DNA from: Skermania piniformis
GTDB lineage: Bacteria > Actinomycetota > Actinomycetes > Mycobacteriales > Mycobacteriaceae
Direction: 5' to 3'
DNA: 64,000 nucleotides
NCBI RefSeq assembly: GCF_019285775.1
Contig: NZ_CP079105.1
Coordinates: 620,001 to 684,000, forward strand
Notes under the pieces: generated by a model
The model's input: only the letters and a program-made list of their open reading frames with translations
Databases searched by the model: none
What the model was told of the DNA's origin: nothing
Shown here: positions 17,691-27,543 of the stretch, one piece after another
Layout: the number at the start of each line of letters is the position of its first letter
Position numbering within the stretch: the first letter of the stretch is position 1
Made by a program: the position numbers and the translations under genes

Positions 17691-18703
17691 ACGTCGCCAA
17701 GGTCATTCCGTTGCCGGATCCGGCGGACCAGGATCGTTCCGGCCGGTCGCGCCGACGATCTCGTCCCGATCGTCCCGCGCAGCCGGCCGACGTCACCTCG
17801 CTCACCGAACGGCTCGCCACCGACGAGCCTGCGCCGGCCTCGCTGGCGCAATCGGTCCGCCGGGGGCTGGCGAGCCGGATCACCGGTACCGCCGGGTTTC
17901 TGCGTCGCCGGCTGACCGGCGATTATCACGTCGACGATTTCGGCTACGACCGACACTTCACCGAGTCGCTGGTGCTACCGGCGGTGGGCCCGCTGTACCG
18001 CGCCTGGTTTCGGACCGAAGTGGCCGGTGCGGCCAACTTGCCTACCCACGGCGGCGCGTTGATCGTGGCCAATCATGCCGGGGTGATTCCGCTGGACGCC
18101 CTGATGACTCAGTTCGCGGTGTACGACGAGCACCCGTTGCACCGCCAGTTGCGGTTGCTCGCGGACGATCTGGTCTTCGAGACACCGGTGCTCGGCACGG
18201 CCGCACGCAAGGCCGGGTACACGGTTGCGTGCGTCGCCGACGCCGAACGGCTGCTCCGCAACGGCGAACTCACCGGCGTGTTTCCGGAAGGTTTCAAGGG
18301 CATCGGAAAGCCGTTCGCTGACCGGTACAAGCTGCAGCGATTCGGCGGTGGGGGATTCATCGGCGCTGCCGTGCGGACCGGCGTGCCGATCATCCCGTGC
18401 TCGATCGTCGGGTCGGAGGAGACCTATCCGAAATTGGCCGAGTTGACCCCGTTGGCGCGACTGCTCGGGCTGCCGTTCTTCCCGATCACCCCGCTGTTCC
18501 CGCATCTGGGCCCGCTCGGCTTGGTCCCGCTTCCCACGAAGTGGTACATCGAGTTCGGTAAGCCGATCCCGACCGACGGGTACGACCCGGCCGAGGCGGA
18601 CGATCCGATGGTGACGTTCGAGATCACCGACAGCGTGCGGGAGATCGTTCAGCAGACGCTTTACCGCCGGCTTGCGCGGCGGCACGGAGTACTACAGGGC
18701 TGA
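17687..18703 (+). CDS. Lysophospholipid acyltransferase family protein
   Basis: 338 aa, PlsC-type acyltransferase. VANHAGVIPLDALM near residue 127 holds the catalytic His/Asp, here spaced H-x6-D rather than the usual H-x4-D. FPEGFKGIGKPF near 205 is the substrate-binding motif, followed by VPIIPCSIVGSEETYP. The N-terminal ~55 residues are low complexity. It is expected to acylate a glycerolipid or related acceptor at the inner membrane; acceptor unknown. It is translationally coupled to the upstream epimerase and followed at once by a terminator. Confidence 0.85.
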   Translation: MNVAKVIPLPDPADQDRSGRSRRRSRPDRPAQPADVTSLTERLATDEPAPASLAQSVRRGLASRITGTAGFLRRRLTGDYHVDDFGYDRHFTESLVLPAVGPLYRAWFRTEVAGAANLPTHGGALIVANHAGVIPLDALMTQFAVYDEHPLHRQLRLLADDLVFETPVLGTAARKAGYTVACVADAERLLRNGELTGVFPEGFKGIGKPFADRYKLQRFGGGGFIGAAVRTGVPIIPCSIVGSEETYPKLAELTPLARLLGLPFFPITPLFPHLGPLGLVPLPTKWYIEFGKPIPTDGYDPAEADDPMVTFEITDSVREIVQQTLYRRLARRHGVLQG

Positions 18704-18709
18704 GAAAAG

Positions 18710-18743
18710 CCCGCCCCATCCGGCGAGCGCCGGGTGGGGCGGG
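18710..18743. terminator. Bidirectional terminator between convergent genes
   Basis: CCCGCCCCATCCGG and CCGGGTGGGGCGGG form a 14-base stem (one G-U) with loop CGAGCG. AAAA lies 5' and TT 3', so it can stop transcription from both the acyltransferase and the CAP-like gene. Confidence 0.8.
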
Positions 18744-18772
18744 TTCTGTTCCGAGAGTGCCGGCCGCCGGGT

Positions 18773-19291
18773 TCAGTTCGGTCGGGCGAGGACCAAGGTC
18801 CAGTACGACTGGCTGTTCGAGCCGGAGACCATGCCGATGCCGACGTCGGTGAGCCGGCAGTCCAGGATGTAGGCCTTCGATTTTCCGCCGGCCAGCCATG
18901 CCTTCACCGCGTCCCGACTGTTCTGGGTCGGCGCGGTGACCAGCACCGCTTCGCCGACACCCTTCGGGTTGTACCCGGTGGCCTTGACCCGATCGGCCGG
19001 GGTCGACTTGTCCGGGCCCAGGTCGGAAACGATCTTGGATGATGCCATATAGCCCGACTGGCCGGCTGCCGCCGCGTTGAGCTGATCGCTCGCGGCCAGC
19101 GACGGACAGCCGATCTCGGCCCGGGCGGCGTTCATGTCGCGCACGGCGCCGGCGACATCCAGCGGCGCGGCGGATGCCGGAGCGGCACAGATTGCGGCAA
19201 CGGCGGCCGTGCCGGCCAGGGTTGCCGCTGCACGGGCCAGCTTCGCTGCGCGTACGGCGGTCTGCCGTCGGTTCATCGAGTCCGATTGCAT
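18773..19291 (-). CDS. Secreted CAP/SCP-like protein
   Basis: 172 aa. A twin-Arg-containing but Sec-like signal region (MNRRQTAVRAAKLARAAATLAGTAAVAAICAAPASA) ends near residue 41 at ASA/AP. The mature part DVAGAVRDMNAARAEIGCPSL, DQLNAAAAGQSGYMA, NPKGVGEAVLV and SRDAVKAWLAGGKSKAYILDCRLTDVGIGMV follows the layout of bacterial CAP-domain proteins, including the paired Cys. The canonical His of CAP proteins is absent at the first helix. Extracytoplasmic; function unknown. An internal ATG at codon 6 is a possible start. Confidence 0.78.
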   Translation of the reverse strand: MQSDSMNRRQTAVRAAKLARAAATLAGTAAVAAICAAPASAAPLDVAGAVRDMNAARAEIGCPSLAASDQLNAAAAGQSGYMASSKIVSDLGPDKSTPADRVKATGYNPKGVGEAVLVTAPTQNSRDAVKAWLAGGKSKAYILDCRLTDVGIGMVSGSNSQSYWTLVLARPN

Positions 19292-19344
19292 GGCGTCACC
19301 CTAGCCTGCTGGTCGGTACCCGGTCGGCCGGGGCGCGCCGACGT

Positions 19345-20412
19345 TCAGCCGGCGACGACCGCCGCCCGGCGCCGGGTCAGGCCGGCGGCGACTGCGCCAC
19401 CGACGGTGCCGATCACCAGCGCGGTGGGCACGCCGATCCGGGCGGCCTTGCGCCCGGTGCGGAAGTCGCGCATCTCCCAGCCTCGGTTCTTGGCCACTTC
19501 ACGCAGGTCGGAATCCGGGTTGATGGCAACCGCGGTGCCGACCAGCGAGAGCATCGGGACGTCGTTGTGCGAGTCGGAATACGCGGTGCAGCGGCGCAGG
19601 TTCAGTCCTTCCCGGATGGCCAGGGTGCGCACCGCGTGCGCCTTGCCCAGGCCGTGCAGGATGTCGCCGACCAGCCGCCCGGTGAATACCCCGTCCTCGC
19701 TCTCGGCGACCGTGCCCAGCGCGCCGGTGAAACCCAGTCGCTTCGCGATCACCTGAGCCAGTTCGACCGGGGTGGCGGTGACCAGCCAGACCTGTTGGCC
19801 CGCGTCCAGGTGCATCTGGGCCAGCGCCCGGGTGCCCGGCCAGATCTTGTCGGCGATGATCTCGTCGTAGATCTCCTCACCGAGCTGGGCGAGTTGTGCG
19901 GTGGACCGGCCGGCGATGAACGAGAGCGCCTTCTCCTTACCGCTGGCCACATCGTCGCTGTTCTCCCGACCGGTGACTCGGAACTTCACCTGCTTCCAGG
20001 CGAAATCCACCAGGTCGGCAGTGCGCAGGTACTTGCGTGCGGCCAATCCACGCGCGAAGTGCACGATCGATGCGCCTTGCACCAGGGTGTTGTCGACGTC
20101 GAAGAAGGCGGCGGCGGTGAGATCGCGGGGAGCGTCGAGTTCGGCGGGTTCGTCGGTCCCGGGGTCCTGCTCGTCCCGGGCGGCTTCCTCCCGCGCGGCG
20201 GCGGCCGCCTCTTCACGGGCGGCCGCCTGCAGCGCGATGGCGGCGTCGGCACTGGCCTCGCCGGCGACGTTGGCCCGTACTTCTTCCTCGCTCGGACCGA
20301 ACGGGTTGCGCCGGGACAGTCGACCGCGCGGGAGCGAGCCGAATCGGCCGGCGACGAACTGCCGGGCGGCCAGCGCCGACGCCCTGGTCACCGAGTCTTC
20401 CGCCACCGGCAC
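19345..20412 (-). CDS. HAD-IB family phosphatase (SerB-like)
   Basis: 355 aa. Residues ~100-320 form a HAD-IB hydrolase: nucleophile motif [13 protein letters not shown], motif [15 protein letters not shown], Lys of HGLGKAHAV, and motif [16 protein letters not shown]. This is the serB1/CicA type, not proven to be phosphoserine phosphatase. The N-terminal ~95 residues are an Ala/Glu-rich likely coiled linker, and the C-terminus has a hydrophobic helix ([17 protein letters not shown]), so it is probably membrane-attached. The substrate may be a phospholipid or lysophosphatidate; undetermined. Confidence 0.87.
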   Translation of the reverse strand: MPVAEDSVTRASALAARQFVAGRFGSLPRGRLSRRNPFGPSEEEVRANVAGEASADAAIALQAAAREEAAAAAREEAARDEQDPGTDEPAELDAPRDLTAAAFFDVDNTLVQGASIVHFARGLAARKYLRTADLVDFAWKQVKFRVTGRENSDDVASGKEKALSFIAGRSTAQLAQLGEEIYDEIIADKIWPGTRALAQMHLDAGQQVWLVTATPVELAQVIAKRLGFTGALGTVAESEDGVFTGRLVGDILHGLGKAHAVRTLAIREGLNLRRCTAYSDSHNDVPMLSLVGTAVAINPDSDLREVAKNRGWEMRDFRTGRKAARIGVPTALVIGTVGGAVAAGLTRRRAAVVAG

Positions 20413-20509
20413 CTCCTACATGCAGTAACACAACCTCGCCGCTCAACAGTAGCCCCGCGGAACTACCCCCGCAGTGACCTCGGGCCGTGCCGATGGCAGA
20501 GTTCGGCCG

Positions 20510-20782
20510 GTGATCGACGAGCCGGCCACCGGAACGCCTCGGGTAACCCTGCTCACCCGAGCCGGCTGCAGCATGTGCGACCGGGCGGCGACCGAGCTGG
20601 CCCGGATCTGTGCCGAGTTCGGCGTGCCCGTGGAGTCGGTCGACGTCGACCAGGCCGCCGCGACCGATCCCGAACTGCGCGCCGAGTACGGCGACCGGTT
20701 GCCGGTGGTGCTCCTGAACGGTCGCGAGCACAGCTATTTCGATGTCGACGAGTCGCGGCTGCGGGCCGACCTCGCCCGCTGA
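20510..20782 (+). CDS. Glutaredoxin-like thioredoxin-fold protein
   Basis: 90 aa from GTG 20510 (a GTG at 20474 would add 12 residues). VTLLTRAGCSMCDRAATELARIC near the N-terminus carries a CxxC redox motif (Cys-Ser-Met-Cys), and the cis-Pro motif RLPVVLLNGRE follows near residue 63. A small cytosolic DUF836-type glutaredoxin, found before hemA in mycobacteria too. It ends 50 bases before the Rex operator, so it is upstream of, and probably not within, the rex-hem transcript. Confidence 0.85.
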   Translation: MIDEPATGTPRVTLLTRAGCSMCDRAATELARICAEFGVPVESVDVDQAAATDPELRAEYGDRLPVVLLNGREHSYFDVDESRLRADLAR

Positions 20783-20831
20783 CCGCCGACCGATCGACCC
20801 TCCTTGCACGTCGGCCGGGGTTTCACCGACT

Positions 20832-20849
20832 TTGTGCATGGCTTCACAA
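20832..20849. promoter_or_regulatory. Rex operator (ROP) upstream of rex-hemA
   Basis: TTGTGCATGGCTTCACAA matches the Rex consensus TTGTGAAnnnnTTCACAA at 13 of 14 defined bases. Its left half doubles as a -35 element (TTGTGC) for the promoter ending in TACGGT at 20855. Occupancy by Rex at low NADH/NAD+ would block rex-hemA transcription. Confidence 0.88.
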
Positions 20850-20860
20850 GCCGCTACGGT
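20832..20860 (+). promoter_or_regulatory. Predicted rex-hem promoter
   Basis: TTGTGC (20832-20837), a 17-base spacer and TACGGT (20855-20860) form a plausible sigma-70-type promoter overlapped by the Rex operator. It lies 140 bases before the rex start. Confidence 0.5.
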
Positions 20861-20999
20861 GGTGATCGCTGCCCGGTGTTCCGACCCGGTGGTCGACGAT
20901 GTGGTAGTCGACGACACGGTGTCGAGCAACCGCCTGGTCGAAACCGGGCCGGTACCGCACCGGCGCGGCACCGACGTCCGAACGAGGGAGCTCACCGAC

Positions 21000-21713
21000 G
21001 TGACCCAGCAGCCCGACCCCCGAGCGGTTCGGGTGTCGGCCTCGACTCGGGACATTCCGCAGGCAACCGTAGCTCGGCTGGCGGGGTACCTGCGGGTGCT
21101 CGGCACCCTGGTCGAAGAGGGTGTGCAGATCGTCTCCAGCGAGGGATTGGCCGGTGCGGCCGGCGTCGGTTCGGCGAAGCTGCGTAAGGATTTGTCGTTC
21201 CTCGGCCCGAACGGGGTGCGGGGGGTCGGTTACGACGTGTCGCGGCTGTCCGCCCGGATCGAAGAAGTGCTCGGGCTGGACCGTGGGCACCGGGTGATCC
21301 TGATCGGCGTCGGCAATCTCGGGCGGGCGCTCGTCGGCTACCCCGGTTTCGCTCGGCGAGGTTTCGCGATAGTGGGCTTGTTCGACGACGATCCGGCGGT
21401 GTCGGGTACCGCGCTGGACGGGCTGGTCGTACGGGATGTCGTGACCCTGACCGTCGCCTGCGCCGAACTGGCACCGACGATCGCCGTGCTGGCGGTGCCG
21501 GACGACGCGGCGCAGCAGGTCTGCGATCGCCTGGTCGCCGCCGGCCTGCGGTGCATCCTCAGCTTCTCCGGGGTGGCCCTGGATGCGCCGGCACACGTGG
21601 AGATCCGGCGGGTCGACCTGGCGGTCGAGCTGCAGTTGCTGTCGTTCTTCGAGATGCGCCGGGCCGAGATCGAAACCGGGTCGGTGGTCCGAGAGGAGTC
21701 GGTGGTGCGGTAA
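21000..21713 (+). CDS. rex: Redox-sensing transcriptional repressor Rex
   Basis: 237 aa from GTG 21000, with GGGAG eight bases upstream; the open frame continues upstream but the Rex N-terminus begins at [16 protein letters not shown]. The winged HTH (residues ~15-85) has [26 protein letters not shown]. The Rossmann NAD(H) domain has [16 protein letters not shown] near 98 and FDDDPAVSG near 122, then a C-terminal domain-swap helix. Rex binds DNA when NADH is low. Its own operator lies upstream, so autoregulation and control of the hem genes are expected, as in Streptomyces rex-hemACD. Confidence 0.95.
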   Translation: MTQQPDPRAVRVSASTRDIPQATVARLAGYLRVLGTLVEEGVQIVSSEGLAGAAGVGSAKLRKDLSFLGPNGVRGVGYDVSRLSARIEEVLGLDRGHRVILIGVGNLGRALVGYPGFARRGFAIVGLFDDDPAVSGTALDGLVVRDVVTLTVACAELAPTIAVLAVPDDAAQQVCDRLVAAGLRCILSFSGVALDAPAHVEIRRVDLAVELQLLSFFEMRRAEIETGSVVREESVVR

Positions 21714-23065
21714 TGAGCGTGCTACTGCTGGGTGCGTCACATCGAAGTGCGCCCGTCGAAGTTCTGGAACGGATCGCGATCGGCGAATCCGACCGGCCCA
21801 AGTTGATCGATCGGCTACTCCGGTCCGACCACATCTTCGAGGCGATGATCGTCTCGACCTGCAACCGGGTCGAGGTCTACGCGGTGGTGGATGCGTTCCA
21901 TCCGGCGTTGGCCGAGATGGGCGAGTTGCTCGCGGAACATTCCGAGCTGTCGTTCGGCGAGCTGACCCCACACGCCTACGTCCGTTACAGCGAGGCCGCC
22001 GCCGAGCATCTGTTCGCGGTGGCCAGCGGGCTGGACTCGATGGTGGTCGGCGAGCAGCAGGTGCTCGGCCAGATTCGGTCGGCCTACGCCGAGGCGGACG
22101 CCGAACACGCGGTGGGGCCGGTCTTGCACGAGCTGGCGCAGCAGGCGTTGCGGGTCGGCAAACGAGTGCGCACCGAGACCGACATCGACCATGCCGCCGC
22201 ATCGGTGGTGTCGGTCGCGCTGGGCAAGGCGGCCACCGCCCTCGGCGGTGAGCTGACCGGTCGGCGGGCGGTGGTGGTCGGCGCCGGCGCGATGGGTGGG
22301 TTGGCGCTGGCGCAGTTGGTTCGGGCCGGGATCAGCGACGTGCGGGTGGTGAATCGCACCCGGGAGCGAGCCGATCGGTTGGCCGCGCAGCACGTGTGCG
22401 CGACAGCGCTGGACTGGGCCGCGCTCAGCGAGGCGATGGCGACGGCCGACGTGGTCGTCACCGGGACCGGTGCGGTCGGCGCGGTGATCACGTTGGCCGA
22501 CGCGCATCGTGCGGTGGCCCGGCGAGCCGAGGCGCGACCGCTGGTCATCTGCGATCTCGGGCTGCCGCGCGACGTCGAGTCGGCGGTGGCGGGGCTGCCC
22601 GGGGTGGCCGTGATCGACATGGTCACCCTGCAGCGGGACACCGCGCAGACCGCGACCGCGGTCACCGACCAGGCGCGCGAGATCGTCGCGGCCGAACTGG
22701 CCGGGTATCTGACCGGCCAGCGGTTGGCTCAGGTGACCCCGACGGTCACCGCGTTGCGGCGACGTGCCGCGGAAGTGGTCGAGGCGGAGCTGCTTCGGTT
22801 GGACGCGCGGTTGCCCGGCTTGGCCGATCCGCAACGCGACGAGGTCGCCCGCACCGTGCGCCGGGTCGTCGACAAGTTGCTGCACGCGCCGACCGTGCGG
22901 GTCAAGCAGCTCGCGGCTACGCCCGGCGGCGACAGCTACGCCGAGGCGCTGCGCGAGTTGTTCGAGTTGACGCCGGGCGCTGCTGAGGCCGTGGCGGCGC
23001 CGACGGAGATAGCACCGGTGCCGTTTCCGGACGCGCAGCGTGGTGCGGGAGGTGAGCGGGAGTGA
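21713..23065 (+). CDS. hemA: Glutamyl-tRNA reductase
   Basis: 450 aa. It makes glutamate-1-semialdehyde from Glu-tRNA, the first committed step of haem synthesis. The N-terminus [19 protein letters not shown] and nucleophile [13 protein letters not shown] (Cys near 44) are typical, with [13 protein letters not shown] near 105, the Rossmann motif [13 protein letters not shown] near 180 and a C-terminal dimerisation helix. Its ATG overlaps the rex stop (TAATG) and its TGA overlaps hemC, so all are one operon. Confidence 0.97.
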   Translation: MSVLLLGASHRSAPVEVLERIAIGESDRPKLIDRLLRSDHIFEAMIVSTCNRVEVYAVVDAFHPALAEMGELLAEHSELSFGELTPHAYVRYSEAAAEHLFAVASGLDSMVVGEQQVLGQIRSAYAEADAEHAVGPVLHELAQQALRVGKRVRTETDIDHAAASVVSVALGKAATALGGELTGRRAVVVGAGAMGGLALAQLVRAGISDVRVVNRTRERADRLAAQHVCATALDWAALSEAMATADVVVTGTGAVGAVITLADAHRAVARRAEARPLVICDLGLPRDVESAVAGLPGVAVIDMVTLQRDTAQTATAVTDQAREIVAAELAGYLTGQRLAQVTPTVTALRRRAAEVVEAELLRLDARLPGLADPQRDEVARTVRRVVDKLLHAPTVRVKQLAATPGGDSYAEALRELFELTPGAAEAVAAPTEIAPVPFPDAQRGAGGERE

Positions 23066-24018
23066 CGGTCGAGACGGCGGTGCGTGTGCTTCGGGTCGGT
23101 ACTCGAGGGAGCTTGCTGGCGCGGACCCAGGCGGGCAGCGTGCGGGACGCGCTGCGTGCGGCCGGCGCGCGCGCCGAGTTGGTGATCGTGGAGACGGCGG
23201 GCGATCGCTCCCAGGCGCCGGTGGCCGAGATCGGCGTCGGGGTGTTCACGAGTGCGCTGCGCGACGAGCTGGCCGCCGGACGGATCGACCTGGCCGTGCA
23301 TTCCTACAAGGACCTGCCGACCGCCCCGGATCCACGGTTCAGTATCGCGGCGATTCCGGTCCGGGCGGACGTGCGGGACGCGTTGGTGGCGCGAGACGGT
23401 TTGGTACTGGGCGAGTTGCCGGCCGGCTCCCGAGTGGGCACGTCGGCGCCGCGCCGGGTATCGCAGCTGCGCGCGCTCGGGCTCGGCTTGGAGCTGGTGC
23501 CGTTGCGTGGCAACCTGGATACCCGGCTCGGTAAGGTCGCGGCCGGCGAGCTGGATGCGGTGGTCGTGGCGCGGGCCGGGCTGGCCCGGATCGACCGGCT
23601 GGACGTGATCACCGAGACGTTGGATCCGGTGCAGGTGTTGCCGGCGCCGGCGCAGGGTGCGTTGGCACTGGAATGCCGGGTCGACGATGTCGAGCTGCGG
23701 GCCGCGTTGGCCGGGCTCGACGATGCGGGTACCCGAGCGGCGGTCGTCGCCGAGCGGGCGCTGCTGGCCGAGTTGGAAGCCGGTTGCACCGCTCCGGTCG
23801 GCGCATTGGCCGAGGTGGTCGAGTCGCTCGACGACGCCGGCCGGATCGTCGACGAGTTGTCGTTGCGCGCGTGCGCGGCGGCGCTCGACGGATCCGATGT
23901 GATCCGGGCGTCGCTGGTCGGCGCACCGAGCGAGGCGGGTGCGCTGGGCGCGGCGCTCGCCCGGGAGTTGCTGGAGCTGGGCGCCCGCGAGTTGATGGGA
24001 GGCAGCACCGATGCGTGA
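23062..24018 (+). CDS. hemC: Porphobilinogen deaminase (hydroxymethylbilane synthase)
   Basis: 318 aa. It polymerises four porphobilinogens on a dipyrromethane cofactor. Seen: [22 protein letters not shown] near 78 (catalytic Asp-loop region), [26 protein letters not shown], and the cofactor Cys in [14 protein letters not shown] near 238. GTG start overlaps hemA. A 69-base gap separates it from hemD. Confidence 0.97.
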   Translation: MTVETAVRVLRVGTRGSLLARTQAGSVRDALRAAGARAELVIVETAGDRSQAPVAEIGVGVFTSALRDELAAGRIDLAVHSYKDLPTAPDPRFSIAAIPVRADVRDALVARDGLVLGELPAGSRVGTSAPRRVSQLRALGLGLELVPLRGNLDTRLGKVAAGELDAVVVARAGLARIDRLDVITETLDPVQVLPAPAQGALALECRVDDVELRAALAGLDDAGTRAAVVAERALLAELEAGCTAPVGALAEVVESLDDAGRIVDELSLRACAAALDGSDVIRASLVGAPSEAGALGAALARELLELGARELMGGSTDA

Positions 24019-24087
24019 AGCCATCCCACCCGACGGGTTGCCCGTCACCGACCACCCGTCCCGCCCCCTATTGTTGGAGAACTACCG

Positions 24088-25668
24088 ATGAGCCGAGGCC
24101 AGAAGAAGAACCCGGGTCGAATCCTCTTCGTGGGATCCGGTCCGGGCGATCCGGCGCTGCTCACCGTCCGAGCCCGCGCGGCGCTCGGTCGAGCCACGCT
24201 GGTGCTCAACGATCCCGACGTCGATCCGGCCATCCTGGAGCTGGTCGGCGCGGACCGCGACGAGCAGTCGCCGGTCGCGTCCGACCCGGTCGACCGGGTC
24301 GACGAGCCGGAGATTCGCCCCACGACCGGTGAGCCCGGCGAAGTAGCCAAGATGCTGATCGGCGAAGCCCGCAACGGGCACGACGTGCTGCGCGTGGTGG
24401 CGGGCGATCCGCTCACCGACGATGCGGTGATCGCCGAGATCACCGCGATCGCGCGGACCAATGTGGTCTTCGAGGTATTGCCCGGACTGCCCAGCGCCAC
24501 CGCGGTGCCCGGCTACGCCGGCATCGCGCTCGGTTCGGCGCATACCGAGGCCGACGTGCGTGGCGACGTGGATTGGGCGGCGCTGGCCGCCGCACCGGGT
24601 CCGCTGGTGTTGCACGCCACCGCCGAGCACCTGAGCCGGGCGGCGCTGTCCCTGGTGGAGCACGGCGTATCGGCCCAGACCCCGGCTGCGATCACCGCGC
24701 ACGGCACGACCCGTCGGCAGCGCACGGTGGAGACGACGGTCGGGGCGCTGAACGACCCGTCCGCCGACCTGACCGGCCCGCTGGTGGTCACGGTCGGCAA
24801 GCCGGTCAGCCAGCGCGGCAAGCTGTCCTGGTGGGAATCGCGCGCGCTGTACGGCTGGACCGTGCTGGTGCCGCGGACCAAGGATCAGGCCGGCGAGATG
24901 AGCGAGCGGCTGGTATCGCACGGCGCCATCCCGATCGAGGTCCCGACCATCGCAGTGGAACCCCCGCGCAGCCCGGCGCAGATGGAACGCGCGGTGAAGG
25001 GCCTGGTCGACGGTCGCTATCAGTGGGTGGTCTTTACCTCCACCAACGCGGTGCGCGCGGTCTGGGAGAAGTTTGCCGAGTTCGGCCTGGATGCCCGGGC
25101 GTTCTCCGGAGTGAAGATCGCCTGCGTCGGACAGGCCACCGCCGCGAAGGTGCGTTCGTTCGGGATCAACCCGGAGCTGGTGCCCACCGGCGAGCAGAGT
25201 TCGCTCGGTCTCCTGGAGGACTTTCCGCCCTACGACGAGGTGTTCGATCCGGTCGACCGAGTCCTGCTCCCGCGGGCCGACATCGCCACCGAGACGCTGT
25301 CCGAGGGGCTGCGCGAGCGTGGCTGGGAGATCGACGACGTGACCGCGTACCGGACGGTTCGGGCGGCGCCGCCGGCGGCCGAGACCCGGAAGATGATCAA
25401 GACGGGCGGTTTCGACGCGGTCTTGTTCACGTCTTCCTCGACGGTGCGCAACCTGGTCGGTATCGCCGGTAAGCCGCACGCCCGAACCATCGTCGCCTGC
25501 ATCGGTCCGAAGACCGCCGAGACCGCCACCGAGTTCGGTCTACGGGTCGACGTGCAGCCGGATACCTCGCAGGTCGGCCCGCTGGTGGAAGCGTTGGCCG
25601 AGCATGCGGCCCGGCTGCGGGCCGAGGGTGCGCTGCCGCCGCCGCGAAAGAAAAGCCGGCGGCGCTGA
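24088..25668 (+). CDS. hemD: Fused uroporphyrinogen-III methyltransferase / uroporphyrinogen-III synthase
   Basis: 526 aa. The N-terminal half (about residues 10-240) resembles SUMT/CobA methyltransferases: [32 protein letters not shown], and [19 protein letters not shown]. The C-terminal half (about 255-505) is Hem[56 protein letters not shown]. HemD closes the ring to uroporphyrinogen III. The methyltransferase half lacks some usual glycine-rich detail, so its activity is uncertain. This fusion is normal in mycobacteria and relatives. KKSRRR tail. Confidence 0.93.
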   Translation: MSRGQKKNPGRILFVGSGPGDPALLTVRARAALGRATLVLNDPDVDPAILELVGADRDEQSPVASDPVDRVDEPEIRPTTGEPGEVAKMLIGEARNGHDVLRVVAGDPLTDDAVIAEITAIARTNVVFEVLPGLPSATAVPGYAGIALGSAHTEADVRGDVDWAALAAAPGPLVLHATAEHLSRAALSLVEHGVSAQTPAAITAHGTTRRQRTVETTVGALNDPSADLTGPLVVTVGKPVSQRGKLSWWESRALYGWTVLVPRTKDQAGEMSERLVSHGAIPIEVPTIAVEPPRSPAQMERAVKGLVDGRYQWVVFTSTNAVRAVWEKFAEFGLDARAFSGVKIACVGQATAAKVRSFGINPELVPTGEQSSLGLLEDFPPYDEVFDPVDRVLLPRADIATETLSEGLRERGWEIDDVTAYRTVRAAPPAAETRKMIKTGGFDAVLFTSSSTVRNLVGIAGKPHARTIVACIGPKTAETATEFGLRVDVQPDTSQVGPLVEALAEHAARLRAEGALPPPRKKSRRR

Positions 25669-25672
25669 CGAG

Positions 25673-26653
25673 ATGACGTATCCGAGAGACCGGCCGCGCC
25701 GGCTGCGCAGCACCCCGGCGATGCGGCGGCTGGTCGCGGAGACCTCGCTCGAGCCACGGCACCTGGTGTTGCCGATGTTCGTCGCGGACGGATTGGCCGA
25801 GCCACGGGAGATCTCGGCCATGCCCGGCGTCGTCCAGCACACGGTGGAATCGCTGCGTAAGGCGGCGGTGGCGGCGGTGGCGGCCGGCGTCGGCGGATTG
25901 ATGTTGTTCGGGGTGCCGCGGGCCGAGGACAAGGACGCCACCGGCAGCGGCGCGGTCGATCCGGCCGGGATCCTCAACCGCGGACTGCGGGTGCTGGCCG
26001 CCGAGCTCGGCGACGCGACGGTGTTGATGGCGGACACCTGCCTGGACGAGTTCACCGATCACGGGCATTGCGGTGTGCTCGACCCGTCCGGGGCGGTGGA
26101 CAACGACGCCACCCTGGACCGCTACGTCGAGATGGCATCGGCCCAGGCCGAAGCGGGTGCACAGCTGCTCGGCACCAGCGGGATGATGGACGGGCAGGTC
26201 GGTGCGATCCGCGCGGCGCTCGATGATGCCGGCTGGACCGACACCGGCATCCTGGCCTACGCCGCGAAGTACGCCTCGGCGTTCTACGGCCCGTTCCGGG
26301 AGGCGGTCGGGTCGTCGTTGCAGGGAGATCGGCGCAGCTACCAGCAGGACCCGGCAAACCGACGTGAGTCGCTGCGGGAGGTGCAGCTGGATCTCGTCGA
26401 GGGCGCCGACATCGTGATGGTGAAGCCGGCAATGGGGTACCTGGATGTGCTGCGCGAGGTGGCCGACCGGTCGACCGTGCCGGTTGCGGCATATCAGATC
26501 TCCGGCGAGTACGCGATGATCACGGCCGCCGCGGAGCGTGGCTGGATCGATCGGGATGCGGCGATCGTCGAGTCGCTGATCGGGATCCGCCGGGCCGGGG
26601 CGGATCTGGTGCTCAGTTACTGGGCCGCCGAGGTCGCGCCCTGGCTGCGCTGA
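25673..26653 (+). CDS. hemB: Delta-aminolevulinic acid dehydratase (porphobilinogen synthase)
   Basis: 326 aa from ATG 25673, four bases after the hemD stop. It condenses two ALA to porphobilinogen. Seen: [43 protein letters not shown] (metal-site region near 122-140, with Cys-rich zinc pattern), [16 protein letters not shown] with catalytic Lys near 200, and [11 protein letters not shown] with the second Lys near 253. End of the rex-hem operon. Confidence 0.97.
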   Translation: MTYPRDRPRRLRSTPAMRRLVAETSLEPRHLVLPMFVADGLAEPREISAMPGVVQHTVESLRKAAVAAVAAGVGGLMLFGVPRAEDKDATGSGAVDPAGILNRGLRVLAAELGDATVLMADTCLDEFTDHGHCGVLDPSGAVDNDATLDRYVEMASAQAEAGAQLLGTSGMMDGQVGAIRAALDDAGWTDTGILAYAAKYASAFYGPFREAVGSSLQGDRRSYQQDPANRRESLREVQLDLVEGADIVMVKPAMGYLDVLREVADRSTVPVAAYQISGEYAMITAAAERGWIDRDAAIVESLIGIRRAGADLVLSYWAAEVAPWLR

Positions 26654-26758
26654 CCAGGCTCGGTTTCGGCAGGGCGGGCGTGCGCGGTACGATTGTGATA
26701 GCTGTCATAATGCGCGTGCGACGGCTGCAGTCGCCGTAGTGAAGGGGGCCCAAGACCC

Positions 26759-26878
26759 ATGCGAGTCGTCATCCAGCAACGGCACAGCCTCCGTAGGGAA
26801 TTGACGATCATTGCGTCGGTGATCCTCTGCGCTGTCATCACGCTGCTGGTCCTCTTCCTGCCCGGGGTGGTGGGCTGA
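26759..26878 (+). CDS. Possible 39-aa single-pass membrane peptide
   Basis: A short frame, MRVVIQQRHSLRRELT then IIASVILCAVITLLVLFLPG VVG, with a purine-rich AAGGGGG ten bases upstream and one strong hydrophobic segment after a basic N-terminus. It lies in the gap between hemB and the VOC gene, downstream of a TCATAAT that could be a -10. No homologue is recognised, so coding status is uncertain. Confidence 0.45.
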   Translation: MRVVIQQRHSLRRELTIIASVILCAVITLLVLFLPGVVG

Positions 26879-26884
26879 TCTGCG

Positions 26885-27286
26885 GTGGGCGATGATCGAC
26901 CGGTGATCGATCACTTCGGTATCAACTGCGCCGATCTGCCCGCAGCGGCGGCGTTCTACGATTCGGTACTCGGTACCCTCGGGCATCGCCGAATGATGGA
27001 TTTCGGCGTCGCCATCGGCTACGGAACCGAGCAACCTGCCTTCTGGATCGCGCAGTTCGACGGCATGGGCCCGAACCGGGAGATGCATGTCGCCTTCACG
27101 GCGCCGGATGCTGCGGCAGTGCGAGCCTTCTACGAGGCGGCGCTCGCCGCCGGCGCCGAGTCGTTGCACGAGCCACGGATCTGGCCGGAGTACCACCCGA
27201 ACTACTTCGGTGCGTTCGTGCGCGATCCGGATGGCAACAACGTCGAGGCGGTGTGCCACACCGCCGATCCGGCGGTCGACGGGTGA
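26885..27286 (+). CDS. VOC (glyoxalase/bleomycin-resistance) superfamily protein
   Basis: 133 aa from GTG 26885; a second GTG at 26903 (VIDHFGINCADL) is an equally good start. IDHFGINCADLPAAAAFYDSVLGTLGH opens the first beta-alpha-beta-beta-beta unit. MHVAFTAPDAAAVRAFYEAALAAG and YFGAFVRDPDGNNVEAVCH close the second with the metal-site Glu. Substrate unknown. It overlaps the next GTG (GTGA). Confidence 0.85.
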   Translation: MGDDRPVIDHFGINCADLPAAAAFYDSVLGTLGHRRMMDFGVAIGYGTEQPAFWIAQFDGMGPNREMHVAFTAPDAAAVRAFYEAALAAGAESLHEPRIWPEYHPNYFGAFVRDPDGNNVEAVCHTADPAVDG

Positions 27287-27543
27287 GCCGGCCGATCGTG
27301 CTCGCCGAGTTGGTCGGCGCAGCGCTGTGCCTGGTGGGTGCGGTCGTCGCCGGGCATGCCGCGACCCGGCAGTACACCTCGTTCGAGACGGACGGGCTGG
27401 TGGTTACCACCACCAGCTACTCGGGCGGGTGGATCGTGACCGCCGCCGCGCTGGTCGCGGCGGTCGGGCTGTTGCTGCTGGACGGTTTTCGGCGTACCCG
27501 TACCCGTAGCCGGTCGGGCGGCGTGCCCACCCCGAGCGTATGA
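27283..27543 (+). CDS. Small two-span membrane protein coupled to csoR
   Basis: 86 aa from a GTG overlapping the VOC stop. Two hydrophobic helices (VLAELVGAALCLVGAVVAGHAA and WIVTAAALVAAVGLLLLDGF) flank a short exposed loop, and the tail is Arg-rich. Function unknown. Its TGA overlaps the csoR start (ATGA), so the two are translationally coupled. Confidence 0.75.
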   Translation: MSRPIVLAELVGAALCLVGAVVAGHAATRQYTSFETDGLVVTTTSYSGGWIVTAAALVAAVGLLLLDGFRRTRTRSRSGGVPTPSV

